Under the pieces are notes generated by a model. The model was not told where the DNA came from. It did not search any database and saw nothing but the letters and a program-made list of their open reading frames with translations. The position numbers and the translations under genes are program-made. DNA of 39,700 nucleotides, taken from Candidatus Omnitrophota bacterium. GTDB taxonomy: Bacteria; Omnitrophota; Gorgyraeia; 1-14-0-20-64-10. Below, piece by piece: positions 24,416 through 34,763 of this stretch. The stretch spans positions 1-39,700 of the forward strand of contig JACQCH010000012.1 of the NCBI GenBank assembly GCA_016201735.1, read 5' to 3'. Every line of letters starts with the position of its first letter. The stretch's first letter is position 1.

Positions 24416-25996
24416 GTGATACTGGTGTCTCGGGAAGTTGTTCTCTACGATACCACGCTGCGGGACGGAGCCCAGACCGAGGGGATCTCCCTGTCGGTCG
24501 GGGATAAGCTGCAGATCGTCCGGAAGCTGGATGATCTGGGAATCCCGTACGTCGAGGGAGGGTGGCCGGCTTCCAGCCCGAAGGAGATGGAATTTTTCCA
24601 GCAGGTGAGAAAGCTCAAACTCAAGAACTCCGTGGTGACCGCCTTCGGCTCCACCCGGAAGGCCAACGCGCCGGTCGGCAAGGATCCGCAGGTGGAATCT
24701 CTGCTCAAGGCCGAGACCCAGGTGGTGACGATCTTTGGCAAGAGCTGGGATTTCCATGTCCGGGAGGCGCTGAAGACTTCCTTGGAAGAAAACCTGAAGA
24801 TGATCGCCGACACGGTGGCCCATCTGAAACAGCACGGCCCGATGGTGATGTACGACGCCGAGCATTTCTTCGACGGGTACCTGGCGAATCCGGAGTACGC
24901 CCTGAAAACCCTGCAGGCGGCGGCCGAGAACGGGGCGAGCTGCTTGATCCTCTGCGACACGAACGGCGGGTCGCTGCCCAGCTTCATTCATCGGGTGGTC
25001 GACGAGGTCAAAAGCCGGATCCAGGTCTCTCTCGGGATTCACTGCCACAACGACGCGGATTTGGCCGTGGCGAACTCCATCGCCGCGGTGGAAGCCGGTG
25101 TTGCCCAAGTGCAGGGGACGGTGAACGGCTACGGGGAGCGTTGCGGCAACGCGAACCTCTGCTCCATCATCCCGATCCTCCAACTGAAGATGGGCTACGC
25201 CTGCGTCCCATCCCAGCGGCTCCAGATGCTGACGGAGGTGGCGCATTTCGTGGCGGAGGTCTGTAACATGAAGCCGGATGACCATCAGCCGTTTGTGGGA
25301 GTGTCGGCCTTCGCCCACAAGGGAGGCGTCCACATCAACGCCATGCAGAAGGATCCCCGCACGTACGAGCATCTGGATCCCGATCGGGTGGGGAACAAAA
25401 GCCGGTTTGTCTCTTCCGAGTTGGGGGGAAAGGCGGGGGTCCAGGCGAGCGCCAAGGTTTTTAAACTGGACTCGACGGATCCCGAGCAGGCCAAGATTTT
25501 TCTTGAGCTCGTCCGGGCCAAAGAATCCGAGGGGTACCATTACGAAATGGCTCCCGGCTCCTACGAGCTGCTGATGCGCCGGGCTTACAAGAAGCGGTTC
25601 AAAGATTTCTTCGAGCTGGAGAAATTCAGCGTGCTCATCGAGAGAACCCCGAAGGGGACACTGACTTCCCAGGCGACCATCAAGGTCAAGGTGGATGGGA
25701 AAAGCGAGCACATCGTGGCGGAGGGGGATGGTCCGGTGAATGCCCTGGATCAAGCCCTGCGCAAGGCACTGCTTCCGTTCTATCCCGACGTGGGGAAGAT
25801 GCACCTGGTGGATTTCAAGGTGCGAGTGCTCGAGTCCCGATCCGGCACGGCGGCCAAGGTCCGCGTGCTCATCCAGTCGCAGGACGAGCAGGACAGCTGG
25901 TGGACCGTCGGGGTCAGCCAGAACATCATCGAGGCCAGCTGGCAGGCCCTGGTTGATTCCATCGAATACAAGCTCCTGAAGGACAAGAAATCTTGA
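24416..25996 (+). CDS. cimA: Citramalate synthase
   Basis: Condenses pyruvate with acetyl-CoA to (R)-citramalate, a threonine-independent route to 2-oxobutanoate for isoleucine. The 526-residue protein starts VLYDTTLRDGAQTEGISLSV, the DRE-TIM signature with the CimA-specific AQTEG. HCHNDADLAVANSIAAVEAG, GYGERCGNANLCS and a C-terminal regulatory domain (from about 410) are present. Start GTG 24416 follows a palindromic repeat; no strong ribosome site is seen. valS begins 3 nt after the stop. Next to the threonine genes it points to two parallel inputs to branched-chain amino acids. Confidence 0.95.
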   Translation: MILVSREVVLYDTTLRDGAQTEGISLSVGDKLQIVRKLDDLGIPYVEGGWPASSPKEMEFFQQVRKLKLKNSVVTAFGSTRKANAPVGKDPQVESLLKAETQVVTIFGKSWDFHVREALKTSLEENLKMIADTVAHLKQHGPMVMYDAEHFFDGYLANPEYALKTLQAAAENGASCLILCDTNGGSLPSFIHRVVDEVKSRIQVSLGIHCHNDADLAVANSIAAVEAGVAQVQGTVNGYGERCGNANLCSIIPILQLKMGYACVPSQRLQMLTEVAHFVAEVCNMKPDDHQPFVGVSAFAHKGGVHINAMQKDPRTYEHLDPDRVGNKSRFVSSELGGKAGVQASAKVFKLDSTDPEQAKIFLELVRAKESEGYHYEMAPGSYELLMRRAYKKRFKDFFELEKFSVLIERTPKGTLTSQATIKVKVDGKSEHIVAEGDGPVNALDQALRKALLPFYPDVGKMHLVDFKVRVLESRSGTAAKVRVLIQSQDEQDSWWTVGVSQNIIEASWQALVDSIEYKLLKDKKS

Positions 25997-25999
25997 AAC

Positions 26000-28780
26000 G
26001 TGGCTTTACCTCCGACCTACTCTCCTTCTGAAGTCGAGAAACGCTGGTACGCCGACTGGGAGGCGCGGGGCGCTTTCAAGCCGAACGTAAACGCTAGCCA
26101 AGGCCCGTTCACCATCGTCATCCCGCCCCCCAACGTGACGGGAATCCTCCACATGGGGCACGCCCTCAACAACACCTTGCAAGACATCCTGATCCGCTGG
26201 AAACGGATGCAGGGGCACGCCGTCCTCTGGGTGCCGGGCACCGACCACGCCGGCATCGCGACGCAGAACGTCGTCGAGCGCCAACTCGCCAAAGAGAACC
26301 TGACCCGGCAGCAGCTCGGCCGCGATCAATTCATCAAGCGGGTCTGGACCTGGAAGGAAAAGTACGGCTCGACGATCGTCCATCAACTGCGGCGGCTCGG
26401 CTCCTCCTGCGACTGGAGCCGGGAGCGGTTCACCATGGATGAGGGGCTTTCCCGGGCCGTCGAGACCGCGTTCTTGAAACTGTACGAGGCCGGATTGATC
26501 TACCGGGGCTACTACCTTGTGAATTGGTGCCCCCGCTGCCAGACCGCCCTCTCCGATGAGGAGGTGGTTCACGAGGAAGTCAAAGGCCACCTCTGGCACA
26601 TCCGATACCCTTCCGCCTCCGGGAAAGGAGAAGGGATCGTGGTGGCGACGACCCGGCCGGAGACCCTGCTGGGCGACGTGGCCGTGGCCGTCAACCCGAA
26701 AGGCGGCCGCTACCGATCTCTGGTCGGCACAAACGTCCTTCTGCCCTTATGCGATCGATCCATCCCGATCATTGAAGATGAGGCCGTCGATTCCACTTTT
26801 GGAACCGGCGCGGTCAAGATCACGCCGGCCCATGACCCGGTGGACTTCGAGATGGCCAAGCGACACTTGGAGCTGATCCCGCCGAACGCTTCCCGGAAGG
26901 ATTGGACTTCGATCCCGGTCCGCGTCATCGATTCCGACGGCCGGATGAGCCGATCGAATGTTCCGGCGCCGTATCAGGGGCTCGACCGGTTCGAATGCCG
27001 CAAGAAAATCCTGGAAGATTTAGAGGCGCAGGGCCTGCTGATTAAGACGGAGGATTACGGGACATCGATCGGCCACTGCTACCGGTGCCGGACGGTCATC
27101 GAACCGACCCTTTCCCCGCAATGGTTCGTGAAGATGCGGCCGCTGGCCAAACTGGGCATCGAGGCGGTGGAGAAGGATGGGATGCGGTTCATCCCGGTCC
27201 GGTGGACGAAAGTTTATCTGGACTGGCTCCGGAACATCCGGGATTGGTGCATCTCCCGTCAGATCTGGTGGGGACATCAGATTCCGATCTGGTACTGCAC
27301 CAGCTGCAACAAGCCGGATGTGCAGGGACACGGTTCCTGGGTGAACGGCCAATACGTCGAACCGGGAATGATCGTAGGCCATCGGGAGGAAATCAAATCC
27401 GGGAATCCGCCGCCGTGTCCGACCTGCGGCAAGAAAGTCTCACTGGTTCAGGATCCGGATGTCCTCGACACCTGGTTTTCCTCATGGCTCTGGCCATTCT
27501 CGACGCTGGGATGGCCGGAACAGACCAAGGATTTGAATACCTTCTACCCGACTTCGGTTCTGGTGACGGGCCAGGACATCATCTTCTTTTGGGTGGCCCG
27601 GATGGTGATGGCCGGAAAATTTTTCCTGGGGAAGATCCCGTTCAAGGACGTCTACATCCACGGGATCATCCGGGTCGAAGGAGGCAAGAAGATGTCCAAG
27701 TCCCTGGGCAACATCATCGATCCTTTGGAGATCATCGACCGGGTGGGGGCGGACGCCCTTCGTTTCAGCTTGGCCCATATGACCTCCGAGGGACAGGACA
27801 TGTACCTTTCGGAAAACAAATTCCTATTGGGGCGGAATTTCGCCAACAAACTTTGGAACGCTTCGCGCCTGATTCTGGAGAAGATCGACTCGAAAGGGGA
27901 GAGACCAATTTCTTTCAACCTCCGTTTCATGACGGTGCCCGACTGGTGGATTTTAAGCCGTCTGCAATGGACGATGGAAGGGGTGACAAAATCTCTCTCT
28001 GACTATCATTTCAATGATGCGGCCCAACTGCTTTATGGATTCGTTTGGAATGAATTCTGCGACTGGTATCTGGAAATCGCTAAGCTGCAACGGGAAGATC
28101 CGGATATCGCCATCGTTCAGAATACAAATCATCTGCTCCTGACGGTCTTGGAGGAGACCTTACGGCTCCTTCATCCATTCATGCCGTTTATCACTGAGGA
28201 GCTTTGGCACCGGATAGGTGCTGCCGAATCCCCGGACTCGACGATCATGAAAACCCCGTGGCCAACGCCAGAGTCTGCTTGGGCTGACCCGAATAAGGAA
28301 TGGGCTTTTAAGAAACTCCAAACGGTAATTACCGAGGTCCGGAATATTCGAGCCATCTTCCATGTTCCTCCCAAAGAGAAAGTTTCACTGTGGGTTCAGG
28401 GCAGCCAGGGAATCGGAATTTTGACCCAACACGAGAAAATTCTCCAACGCCTCGCTGGGATTGATCGGTTAATGATTAAGGCGAAATTGGATCGACCGAA
28501 AGGATCGGTGATTTCACACCTTCCGGCTCAACATGGTTTGGATTCTTGGGACCTGATGGTCCCGCTGGAGGGGCTCGTCGATCTGGCCGTGGAGCGGAAA
28601 CGGATCGAGAAGGAGGTCCAGGACCTTGAGACCCGGGCGAAATCCAAGCGGGGCCGACTGGAGGATCCGACCTTCCGTTCAAAGGCCCCCGCCGACGTCG
28701 TCGCCGAAGAGGAAGAATCCTTGAAAGAATTGGAAGCGCAGATGGGCAAGTGGGCCGAGAGTCTCAAACAACTTCAATGA
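26000..28780 (+). CDS. valS: Valyl-tRNA synthetase
   Basis: Class Ia synthetase charging tRNA-Val. At 926 residues it has normal length. The HIGH-type motif is PNVTGILHMGHALNNT, the editing domain includes TTRPETLLGDVAVAV and GTGAVKITPAHDP, the catalytic core has DVLDTWFSSWLWPFSTLGWP and KMSKSLGN, and the C-terminus is a coiled coil (VERKRIEKEVQDLETRAKSKRGR). Start GTG 26000 (MALPPTYSPSEVEKRWY) lies 3 nt after cimA. The stop overlaps nadC. Confidence 0.97.
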   Translation: MALPPTYSPSEVEKRWYADWEARGAFKPNVNASQGPFTIVIPPPNVTGILHMGHALNNTLQDILIRWKRMQGHAVLWVPGTDHAGIATQNVVERQLAKENLTRQQLGRDQFIKRVWTWKEKYGSTIVHQLRRLGSSCDWSRERFTMDEGLSRAVETAFLKLYEAGLIYRGYYLVNWCPRCQTALSDEEVVHEEVKGHLWHIRYPSASGKGEGIVVATTRPETLLGDVAVAVNPKGGRYRSLVGTNVLLPLCDRSIPIIEDEAVDSTFGTGAVKITPAHDPVDFEMAKRHLELIPPNASRKDWTSIPVRVIDSDGRMSRSNVPAPYQGLDRFECRKKILEDLEAQGLLIKTEDYGTSIGHCYRCRTVIEPTLSPQWFVKMRPLAKLGIEAVEKDGMRFIPVRWTKVYLDWLRNIRDWCISRQIWWGHQIPIWYCTSCNKPDVQGHGSWVNGQYVEPGMIVGHREEIKSGNPPPCPTCGKKVSLVQDPDVLDTWFSSWLWPFSTLGWPEQTKDLNTFYPTSVLVTGQDIIFFWVARMVMAGKFFLGKIPFKDVYIHGIIRVEGGKKMSKSLGNIIDPLEIIDRVGADALRFSLAHMTSEGQDMYLSENKFLLGRNFANKLWNASRLILEKIDSKGERPISFNLRFMTVPDWWILSRLQWTMEGVTKSLSDYHFNDAAQLLYGFVWNEFCDWYLEIAKLQREDPDIAIVQNTNHLLLTVLEETLRLLHPFMPFITEELWHRIGAAESPDSTIMKTPWPTPESAWADPNKEWAFKKLQTVITEVRNIRAIFHVPPKEKVSLWVQGSQGIGILTQHEKILQRLAGIDRLMIKAKLDRPKGSVISHLPAQHGLDSWDLMVPLEGLVDLAVERKRIEKEVQDLETRAKSKRGRLEDPTFRSKAPADVVAEEEESLKELEAQMGKWAESLKQLQ

Positions 28781-29664
28781 TGAAACTGGACAAGGCAGCA
28801 ATCCTGCCGATCCTCACGGCGGCGCTCAAGGAGGACATCGGGCCGCGAGATTTGACGACCTCGGTGCTGATTCCCAAAGGGCAGTCGGCCGAAGCGGAAA
28901 TCCTGGTGCGGCAGGATGGAGTGATCGCCGGGCTTGAAGTCGCGGAATGGACCTTTGGGCTCATCGACCCGAAAATCCGGTTCAAGCCGGCGGTACGGGA
29001 CGGGGAAGAGGTCCATCCCGAGAAGGTGGCCGCTTACTTGGAGGGGCCGGCCCGAGGGATCCTGATGGCGGAGCGGGTAGCACTCAATTTCTTAAGCCGG
29101 CTCTCCGGGATCGCCACCTTAACGCGGGCATTCGTGGACCGGGTCAAGGGGACCCGGGTCCGGATCATGGACACCCGCAAGACGACCCCGACCCTGCGCC
29201 TGCTCGAGAAATACGCGGTGGCGATGGGGGGCGGCGTGCCGCATCGGAAGGGACTTTACGATCAAGTGCTCATCAAGGACAACCACCTGCGGCTGGTTGC
29301 TTCTCGGGGAGAGCGCCGCCTGGCCGTTGAATCAGCCGTCAAGGAGGTCCGGGCAAAACTGCAGAAGCGGGTTCTCGTCGAGGTCGAAGTGGCCAATTTG
29401 CAGGAGTTCCGGCAGGCCTTGAGCGCCCAGGCCGACATCATTCTCCTCGACAACATGAAGCTTTCGGAGATTCAGGAAGCCGTCCGCCTGCGCAACGCCG
29501 TGAGCCGTTCCAAGGGAGCTAACAAGATCGGGCTGGAGGCTTCAGGAAGGGTGACCTTGGAGACGGTGCAGGGGATCGCCGCTGCCGGAGTGGATCGGAT
29601 CTCGATCGGGGCCCTGACCCATTCTCCCCGCAGTCTCGACCTCGCTCTGGAAATCGTCCGCTGA
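28777..29664 (+). CDS. nadC: Nicotinate-nucleotide pyrophosphorylase (carboxylating)
   Basis: Quinolinate phosphoribosyltransferase of de novo NAD synthesis. ATG 28777 (followed by a second ATG) overlaps the valS stop as ATGA and gives 295 residues; the track's 28750 start is inside valS. Family motifs are [61 protein letters not shown] and [12 protein letters not shown]. No other nad genes are nearby. Confidence 0.96.
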   Translation: MMKLDKAAILPILTAALKEDIGPRDLTTSVLIPKGQSAEAEILVRQDGVIAGLEVAEWTFGLIDPKIRFKPAVRDGEEVHPEKVAAYLEGPARGILMAERVALNFLSRLSGIATLTRAFVDRVKGTRVRIMDTRKTTPTLRLLEKYAVAMGGGVPHRKGLYDQVLIKDNHLRLVASRGERRLAVESAVKEVRAKLQKRVLVEVEVANLQEFRQALSAQADIILLDNMKLSEIQEAVRLRNAVSRSKGANKIGLEASGRVTLETVQGIAAAGVDRISIGALTHSPRSLDLALEIVR

Positions 29665-29678
29665 TAGGAAACGTTCAG

Positions 29679-29726
29679 TCATCCTCGCGTAAGCGAGGAT
29701 CAGATTCCCGCTTTCGCGGGAATGAC
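29679..29726. repeat. Double-hairpin palindromic repeat (ATTCCCGC family), copy 2
   Basis: Two tandem perfect 8-bp hairpins, ATCCTCGC-GTAA-GCGAGGAT (29681-29700) and ATTCCCGC-TTTC-GCGGGAAT (29704-29723), framed by GTCAT and ATGAC. This is the best-preserved copy of the element also at 16202-16250. It fills most of the 77-bp gap between nadC and uvrB. Confidence 0.88.
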
Positions 29727-29741
29727 AGGAGCCTTTGTGGG

Positions 29742-31787
29742 ATGGCGAAGTTCAGATTAGTCAGCGAGATGGTCCCGAAAGGGGACCAGCCCCAGGCGAT
29801 CGAGAAACTGGTCAAGGGGATCCAGCAGGGCAGCCGGTACCAGACCCTCCTCGGAGTTACTGGATCCGGCAAAACTTTTTCGATGGCCGGCGTCGTCGCC
29901 CAGATCAACCGACCGACATTAGTCATCTCCCACAATAAAACATTGGCGGCGCAATTATACGCAGAGCTAAAGTTCTTTTTCCCCGAGAACGCCGTCGAAT
30001 ATTTTGTGAGCTACTACGACTATTACCAGCCGGAGGCGTACATCCCGCAGACCGACACCTACATCGAGAAGGATTCCTCGATCAACGACCGGCTGGACCG
30101 GCTGCGGCTCTCCGCCACGACGAGTCTCATGTCCCGGGAGGATGTGATCATCGTCGCCTCCGTCTCCTGCATCTACAACTTGGGATCGCCGGAGGATTAC
30201 CGGGAGCTTCTCTTATTCTTTGAGGTCGGCCAGGAGATCCCCAGGAAGGATCTGCTTCACCGGCTCATCGGGCTGCTGTACGAGCGCAACGACATCGATT
30301 TCTCCCGGGGCCGGTTCCGAGTCCGGGGGGAGACGGTCGAGATCTTCCCCGCCTACGAGGAGACGGCGATCCGGCTGGAGCTGTTCGGCGACCGGGTCGA
30401 GCGGATCTCGATCGTTGATCCGGTGACCGGCAGGGTGCTCCAGAAGCTGGAGCGGTTCGCCCTGTACCCGGCGAAACATTTCATCACCACCGCCGAGCGG
30501 GTTGAGAAGGGGCTGGTGTTGATCGAGCAGGAGCTCCAGGAACGGCTCAAGGAACTCCGGGACAAGGGGAAACTGTTGGAGGCCCAGCGGCTGGAATCCC
30601 GCACCCAGTACGATATGGAGATGATGAAGGAGGTCGGCTTCTGCCACGGGATCGAGAATTATTCCCGGGCCCTTTCCGGCCGGCCGGCCGGGTCCCGCCC
30701 CTGGTGCCTGCTGGATTATTTCCCCAAGAATTTCCTGACGATCATCGACGAGTCGCACGTGACCCTTCCCCAGCTTCGGGGGATGTACGAGGGAGACCGG
30801 GCCCGAAAAACAGTGCTGGTGGAGTTCGGGTTCCGCCTCCCCTCCTGTCTGGACAACCGGCCGCTGAAACTGGAGGAGTTCGAGAAGATCGTCGGGCAGC
30901 AGGTGTTCGTTTCCGCGACGCCGGGGCCGTATGAGCTCAAAGTCTCGGGCGGGCAGGTGGTCGAGCAGGTGATCCGTCCCACCGGCCTCATCGATCCGGA
31001 AATGCAGGTCCGGCCCATCGAGGGCCAGGTGGATGATATCTTGAATGAGGTCCGGAAACGGGCCGCCCAGGGGGAGCGGACGCTGATCACCACGCTGACC
31101 AAGCGGATGGCGGAGGATCTGTCCGCGTACTTGAAGGAAACCGGTTTGAAGGTCACCTACATCCATTCCGATCTGGATGCCTTCGAGCGAGTGGAGATCT
31201 TGAAGAATCTCCGGCAGGGGCTGTTCGACTGCGTCGTCGGGATCAACCTCCTGCGGGAAGGGCTGGACCTTCCGGAGGTGTCGCTCGTCTGCGTGCTGGA
31301 CGCGGACAAGGAAGGATTCCTCCGTTCTCCGACGTCCCTCATCCAGGTTTCCGGCCGGGCGGCCCGGCACCTCCACGGCCAGGTGATCCTTTACGCGGAT
31401 CAGGAGACGGATGGGATGCGGCAGGCGATGAGGGAAACCGGCCGGCGCCGGAAGATCCAACTGGCGTATAATGAGGAGCACGGGATCACCCCCCGCTCCG
31501 TCGAGAAGGCGATTCGGGAAGGGATCGAGACGGTGGCTAAGGAGGAAGCGGAGGAGACGATGCGGGATGCGGTCGGCCTGGACTCGGACCGGTTCGATCT
31601 GGAGGAAGTGGTGGCCGACTTGGAACGGGAGATGGAGCTTCACGCCCGGAACCTGCAGTTTGAGCGGGCGGCAGTTTTGCGGGATCAGATCACCGAGCTT
31701 CGGAAAGCCGGAGTGGCCGGCTTGGCGACGGCGGAGCCGAAAGCGGAACGAAAGCATCGGAGTAAACGATGGAAGCGGCGGTACTAA
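29742..31787 (+). CDS. uvrB: Excinuclease ABC subunit B
   Basis: Damage-recognition helicase-like subunit of nucleotide excision repair. The 681-residue protein has Walker [15 protein letters not shown], the beta-hairpin [35 protein letters not shown], Walker B-like [10 protein letters not shown], helicase motif [15 protein letters not shown], and a C-terminal UVR (UvrC-binding) coiled coil from about 620. ATG 29742 has AGGAG 10 nt upstream. It overlaps birA by 19 nt. uvrA and uvrC are not in the window. Confidence 0.98.
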   Translation: MAKFRLVSEMVPKGDQPQAIEKLVKGIQQGSRYQTLLGVTGSGKTFSMAGVVAQINRPTLVISHNKTLAAQLYAELKFFFPENAVEYFVSYYDYYQPEAYIPQTDTYIEKDSSINDRLDRLRLSATTSLMSREDVIIVASVSCIYNLGSPEDYRELLLFFEVGQEIPRKDLLHRLIGLLYERNDIDFSRGRFRVRGETVEIFPAYEETAIRLELFGDRVERISIVDPVTGRVLQKLERFALYPAKHFITTAERVEKGLVLIEQELQERLKELRDKGKLLEAQRLESRTQYDMEMMKEVGFCHGIENYSRALSGRPAGSRPWCLLDYFPKNFLTIIDESHVTLPQLRGMYEGDRARKTVLVEFGFRLPSCLDNRPLKLEEFEKIVGQQVFVSATPGPYELKVSGGQVVEQVIRPTGLIDPEMQVRPIEGQVDDILNEVRKRAAQGERTLITTLTKRMAEDLSAYLKETGLKVTYIHSDLDAFERVEILKNLRQGLFDCVVGINLLREGLDLPEVSLVCVLDADKEGFLRSPTSLIQVSGRAARHLHGQVILYADQETDGMRQAMRETGRRRKIQLAYNEEHGITPRSVEKAIREGIETVAKEEAEETMRDAVGLDSDRFDLEEVVADLEREMELHARNLQFERAAVLRDQITELRKAGVAGLATAEPKAERKHRSKRWKRRY

Positions 31788-32527
31788 ATACCATCCGGAT
31801 CGGGAAACGAATCACCACCTACGAGACGACCGATTCCACAATGGATGTAGCGCACCGGCTGGGCCAGGCCGGCGAGCCGGAAGGGTCCGTCGTCGCGGCG
31901 GAAGGGCAGTCCCGGGGCCGGGGGCGGCTGGGCCGGAGCTGGCTCTCTCCCAAGGGCAAGGGGATCTATTTGAGTGTGATCCTGCGGCCCACGCTCCAAT
32001 TGGCCGAGGTTCCCCGGATTACCTTGATGGCGGCGGTGGCAGTCGCCCGCGCGATTCAGGCGGCGACCGGTCTTGCGCCGGAGATCAAATGGCCCAATGA
32101 CGTCCTGATCCGGGGCAGGAAAGTGGCGGGAATCTTGACGGAGTTAAACGGGGAACTGAACCGGGTGAATTACATCGTCGTCGGGATCGGGATGAATGTG
32201 AACAGTGTAAAAGGGCATCTGCCGGCGCACACCACTTCGATCGAGGAACAGTTGGGCGGTCCGGCGGACCGGGTGAAGCTGACTCAAGCTCTTCTCGTCG
32301 AGCTGGACCGGGCCTACGACCAGCTGTTGAGACAGGGTTTCCCATCAATCCTGGAGGCGTGGCGTGGATTCGCCCACTTTTTAGGGCGGCGGATCCGGGT
32401 GGTGGCGCAGGGCCGGACGGTGGACGGCCAGGCGGTGGACGTGGATTCCGATGGAACTTTGATGGTGCGGACCGACACCGGGCTTGTCGAATCCCTGTCG
32501 GCCGGCGAGGTGCTGGTGGTCAGATGA
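31769..32527 (+). CDS. birA: Biotin--[acetyl-CoA-carboxylase] ligase
   Basis: Activates biotin as biotinyl-AMP and transfers it to the carboxyl carrier protein. The 252-residue form has only the ligase domain (class I), with no N-terminal helix-turn-helix, so it is not a repressor. Motifs are TDSTMDVAH, the biotin-binding [43 protein letters not shown] and a C-terminal SH3-like end ([17 protein letters not shown]). It starts within the uvrB end and overlaps nfeD by 4 nt. Confidence 0.95.
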   Translation: MEAAVLNTIRIGKRITTYETTDSTMDVAHRLGQAGEPEGSVVAAEGQSRGRGRLGRSWLSPKGKGIYLSVILRPTLQLAEVPRITLMAAVAVARAIQAATGLAPEIKWPNDVLIRGRKVAGILTELNGELNRVNYIVVGIGMNVNSVKGHLPAHTTSIEEQLGGPADRVKLTQALLVELDRAYDQLLRQGFPSILEAWRGFAHFLGRRIRVVAQGRTVDGQAVDVDSDGTLMVRTDTGLVESLSAGEVLVVR

Positions 32528-33852
32528 GGCAGGATACCGTTCGTGCTTCGACCGGCTCAGCACGAACGATGGGTGCCCTTTTTCTTTTGTTGGCCGCCTG
32601 CGCTTCCCTCTCCGCCGAGGAGCAGCATCCCGTTCTCATCCTGAAAGTCGCCGGCATCATTGATCCGGCCTTGGCCCGTTACGTGACGCGGGGATTGGAG
32701 GAGGCGCGGCAGGTTCAGGCCTCGGCGGTCGTGATCGAGCTGGACACCCCGGGCGGTCTCGACGGCTCCATGCGAAAAATCGTCCAGGGGATTTTAAATT
32801 CTCCGGTGCCGGTGATCGTCACCGTTTCTCCGTCGGGGGCCCGGGCCGCTTCCGCGGGGGTCTTCATCACCTTATCGGCCCACGTCGCGGCAATGGCACC
32901 GGGAACCAACATCGGGGCGGCCCATCCGGTCCAGTTGGGCGGGGCGGAGAAACCCTCTTCGCCGATGGAGGAGAAACTGACCAACGACGCGGTGGCCTAC
33001 ATCCACTCGATCGCAGATGTCCGGGACAGGAACTCCGAATGGGCGGAAGAATCGGTGCGCCAGAGCCGCTCCTCCACCGCGGAGGAGGCGAAGGAAAACA
33101 AGGTCATTGATTTGATCGCGAAGGATCTGGACGATCTCATCGAGAAAGCGGAGGGCCGCCTGGTCAAGACCGTCTCCGGCGTGACAACCCTTGCCCTCAA
33201 AGGAAAGCCCCACCAGACCCTGCCGATGTCCTTGATGGAAAAGGTCCTTCATCCGCTGGCCCATCCGAACCTGGCGTACATCCTGCTTCTTCTGGGGATC
33301 TACGGGTTGATCTACGAGCTGGCCACTCCGGGTGCGGTTTTCCCCGGCGTGCTGGGAGCCCTCTTCCTGGTCCTGGCGCTGGTGGCTCTGGAGACCCTGG
33401 AGGTTAACTGGGCGGGCCTGCTCCTCATCATTCTGTCACTCATTTTTTTCATCGCCGACATCAAACTCCCCGGCTACGGGGCCTTGAGCATCGGCGGGAT
33501 TGCCGCATTTCTCATCGGTTCGGCCTTTCTATTTCCTGGGGCGCGGCTGCCCCACCTGAAACTTCCCTGGGGTATCATCGGGGCGGCCACCGGTGTGACC
33601 GCCGCCTTCTTCCTCGGGATCGTCGGGGCGGGAATCCGGGCCTTAGGGAGGAAGGTGATCAGCGGTGCCGAGGCGCTGATCGGGGCGGTGGGAGTGGCCA
33701 AGACCGATTTGAAGCCGGGCGGATTCGTCCATGTTCAGGGAGAAGAATGGCAGGCCCGTTCCGATCATCCGATCAAGAAGGGGATGCGGGTCAGAATCGT
33801 GAAGGTGGAAGGATTAACCATCCATGTGGAGCCAATCAAGGAGGATTCCTGA
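32524..33852 (+). CDS. nfeD: NfeD-family membrane serine protease (NfeD1b type)
   Basis: ATG 32524, overlapping birA as ATGA, gives 442 residues; the track's longer form is out-of-gene. A signal peptide (MGALFLLLAACASLSA) is preceded by 15 residues translated from a palindromic repeat. The ClpP-class protease domain has ELDTPGGLDGSM and the nucleophile in SPSGARAASAGVFITLSA. Four to five transmembrane segments (about 245-400) and a C-terminal NfeD OB-fold (GVAKTDLKPGGFVHVQGEEW) follow. In archaea and bacteria this long form cleaves its slipin partner, encoded immediately downstream with a 1-bp overlap. Confidence 0.93.
   Translation: MRQDTVRASTGSARTMGALFLLLAACASLSAEEQHPVLILKVAGIIDPALARYVTRGLEEARQVQASAVVIELDTPGGLDGSMRKIVQGILNSPVPVIVTVSPSGARAASAGVFITLSAHVAAMAPGTNIGAAHPVQLGGAEKPSSPMEEKLTNDAVAYIHSIADVRDRNSEWAEESVRQSRSSTAEEAKENKVIDLIAKDLDDLIEKAEGRLVKTVSGVTTLALKGKPHQTLPMSLMEKVLHPLAHPNLAYILLLLGIYGLIYELATPGAVFPGVLGALFLVLALVALETLEVNWAGLLLIILSLIFFIADIKLPGYGALSIGGIAAFLIGSAFLFPGARLPHLKLPWGIIGAATGVTAAFFLGIVGAGIRALGRKVISGAEALIGAVGVAKTDLKPGGFVHVQGEEWQARSDHPIKKGMRVRIVKVEGLTIHVEPIKEDS
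32538..32568. repeat. Palindromic repeat, TCGAC-loop family, copy 3 (inside nfeD)
   Basis: CGTTCGTGCT (32538-32547) and AGCACGAACG (32559-32568) pair perfectly around the 11-nt loop TCGACCGGCTC. It lies in frame between the nfeD start codon and its signal peptide and encodes RASTGSART. Confidence 0.85.
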
Positions 33853-34763
33853 TGTCTGTTGGTCTGGTCATTTTAATGCTCACTGTTTTTGCCTTCGTTC
33901 TGCTCCTCTTGTCGGTCATCCGGATTGTCCCGGAGTATCGGCGCATTGTGGTTCTGCGCTTGGGCCGTGTGATCGGAGCCAAGGGGCCCGGGGTTGTCAT
34001 CATCCTGCCGATCATTGATCAGCCGGTCACCGCGGACTTGCGGGAGACGTACCTGGAGATTCCCCGGCAGACCTGTATCACCAAGGATAACGCACCGATC
34101 TCGATCGACTTCCTGATTTACTCAAAGGTGGTGGAACCGGTTGCCTCGGTGGTCCAGGTCCGGGATTATGCCGGAGCCGCCATGGGGATCGCCACCACGA
34201 CGCTGCGCGCAGTCGTGGGAGATATCCCCTTGGACGACGTGCTGGCCAAACGGGAGCAGATCAACCAGGTCCTCCGGACCAAGCTGGATGAGGTCACGGA
34301 GCGCTGGGGGGTCAAGGTGACCTCCGTCGAGATCCGGGAGATCACCCCGCCCAAGGAAGTCCAGGAGGCGATGAACAAGCAGATGGCGGCGGAGCGCAGC
34401 CGCCGCGCGGTGGTTCTGGAAGCCGACGGCCAGAAGCAGGCCAACATCACCGTCGCTGAGGGGGAGAGGCAGGCGGCGATCTTGACCGCCGAGGGGGCCA
34501 AGCAGGCGGCGATCCTTCAGGCGGAGGGGAACCGCCAGGCGGCGATCTTGAACGCGGAAGGATACGCCCTGGCCCTGTCCAAGATTTTCGAGTCGGCCAA
34601 GAGCGTCGACGCCAAGACGATGTCCCTCCAGTACCTGGAGGCGCTCAAGTCCTTGGGGCAAAGCCCCTCGACCAAATGGGTGATCCCGACGGAGCTGACC
34701 GGCCTTGTGGCTCCCTTCGCCGGCTTGATCAAGAGTTCCACCGAGGCCGCGACGAATCATTAG
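33852..34763 (+). CDS. Slipin (SPFH/stomatin-like membrane protein)
   Basis: ATG 33852 gives 303 residues. An N-terminal membrane anchor (VGLVILMLTVFAFVLLLLSV) precedes the SPFH domain (IVPEYRRIVVLRLGRV...GPGVVIILPIIDQ, ATTTLRAVVGDIPLDDVL, WGVKVTSVEIREITPP). A helical tail contains an 11-residue repeat, AEGERQAAIL, AEGAKQAAIL, AEGNRQAAIL, AEGYALAL, which forms a right-handed coiled-coil-like oligomerisation segment. Slipins of this class are the partners of NfeD1b proteases in membrane quality control. The start overlaps the nfeD stop by one base. Confidence 0.94.
   Translation: MSVGLVILMLTVFAFVLLLLSVIRIVPEYRRIVVLRLGRVIGAKGPGVVIILPIIDQPVTADLRETYLEIPRQTCITKDNAPISIDFLIYSKVVEPVASVVQVRDYAGAAMGIATTTLRAVVGDIPLDDVLAKREQINQVLRTKLDEVTERWGVKVTSVEIREITPPKEVQEAMNKQMAAERSRRAVVLEADGQKQANITVAEGERQAAILTAEGAKQAAILQAEGNRQAAILNAEGYALALSKIFESAKSVDAKTMSLQYLEALKSLGQSPSTKWVIPTELTGLVAPFAGLIKSSTEAATNH

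Noticed and set aside
24404-25804. 466-aa minus-strand ORF
   Set aside because: Shadow of cimA with no family features.
30213-31757. 514-aa minus-strand ORF
   Set aside because: Shadow of uvrB produced by high GC at third codon positions.
34381-34590. 33-bp tandem DNA repeat in slipin as a possible mobile repeat
   Set aside because: It encodes the 11-residue AEG--QAAIL repeat common in slipin/QmcA tails, so protein structure explains it.
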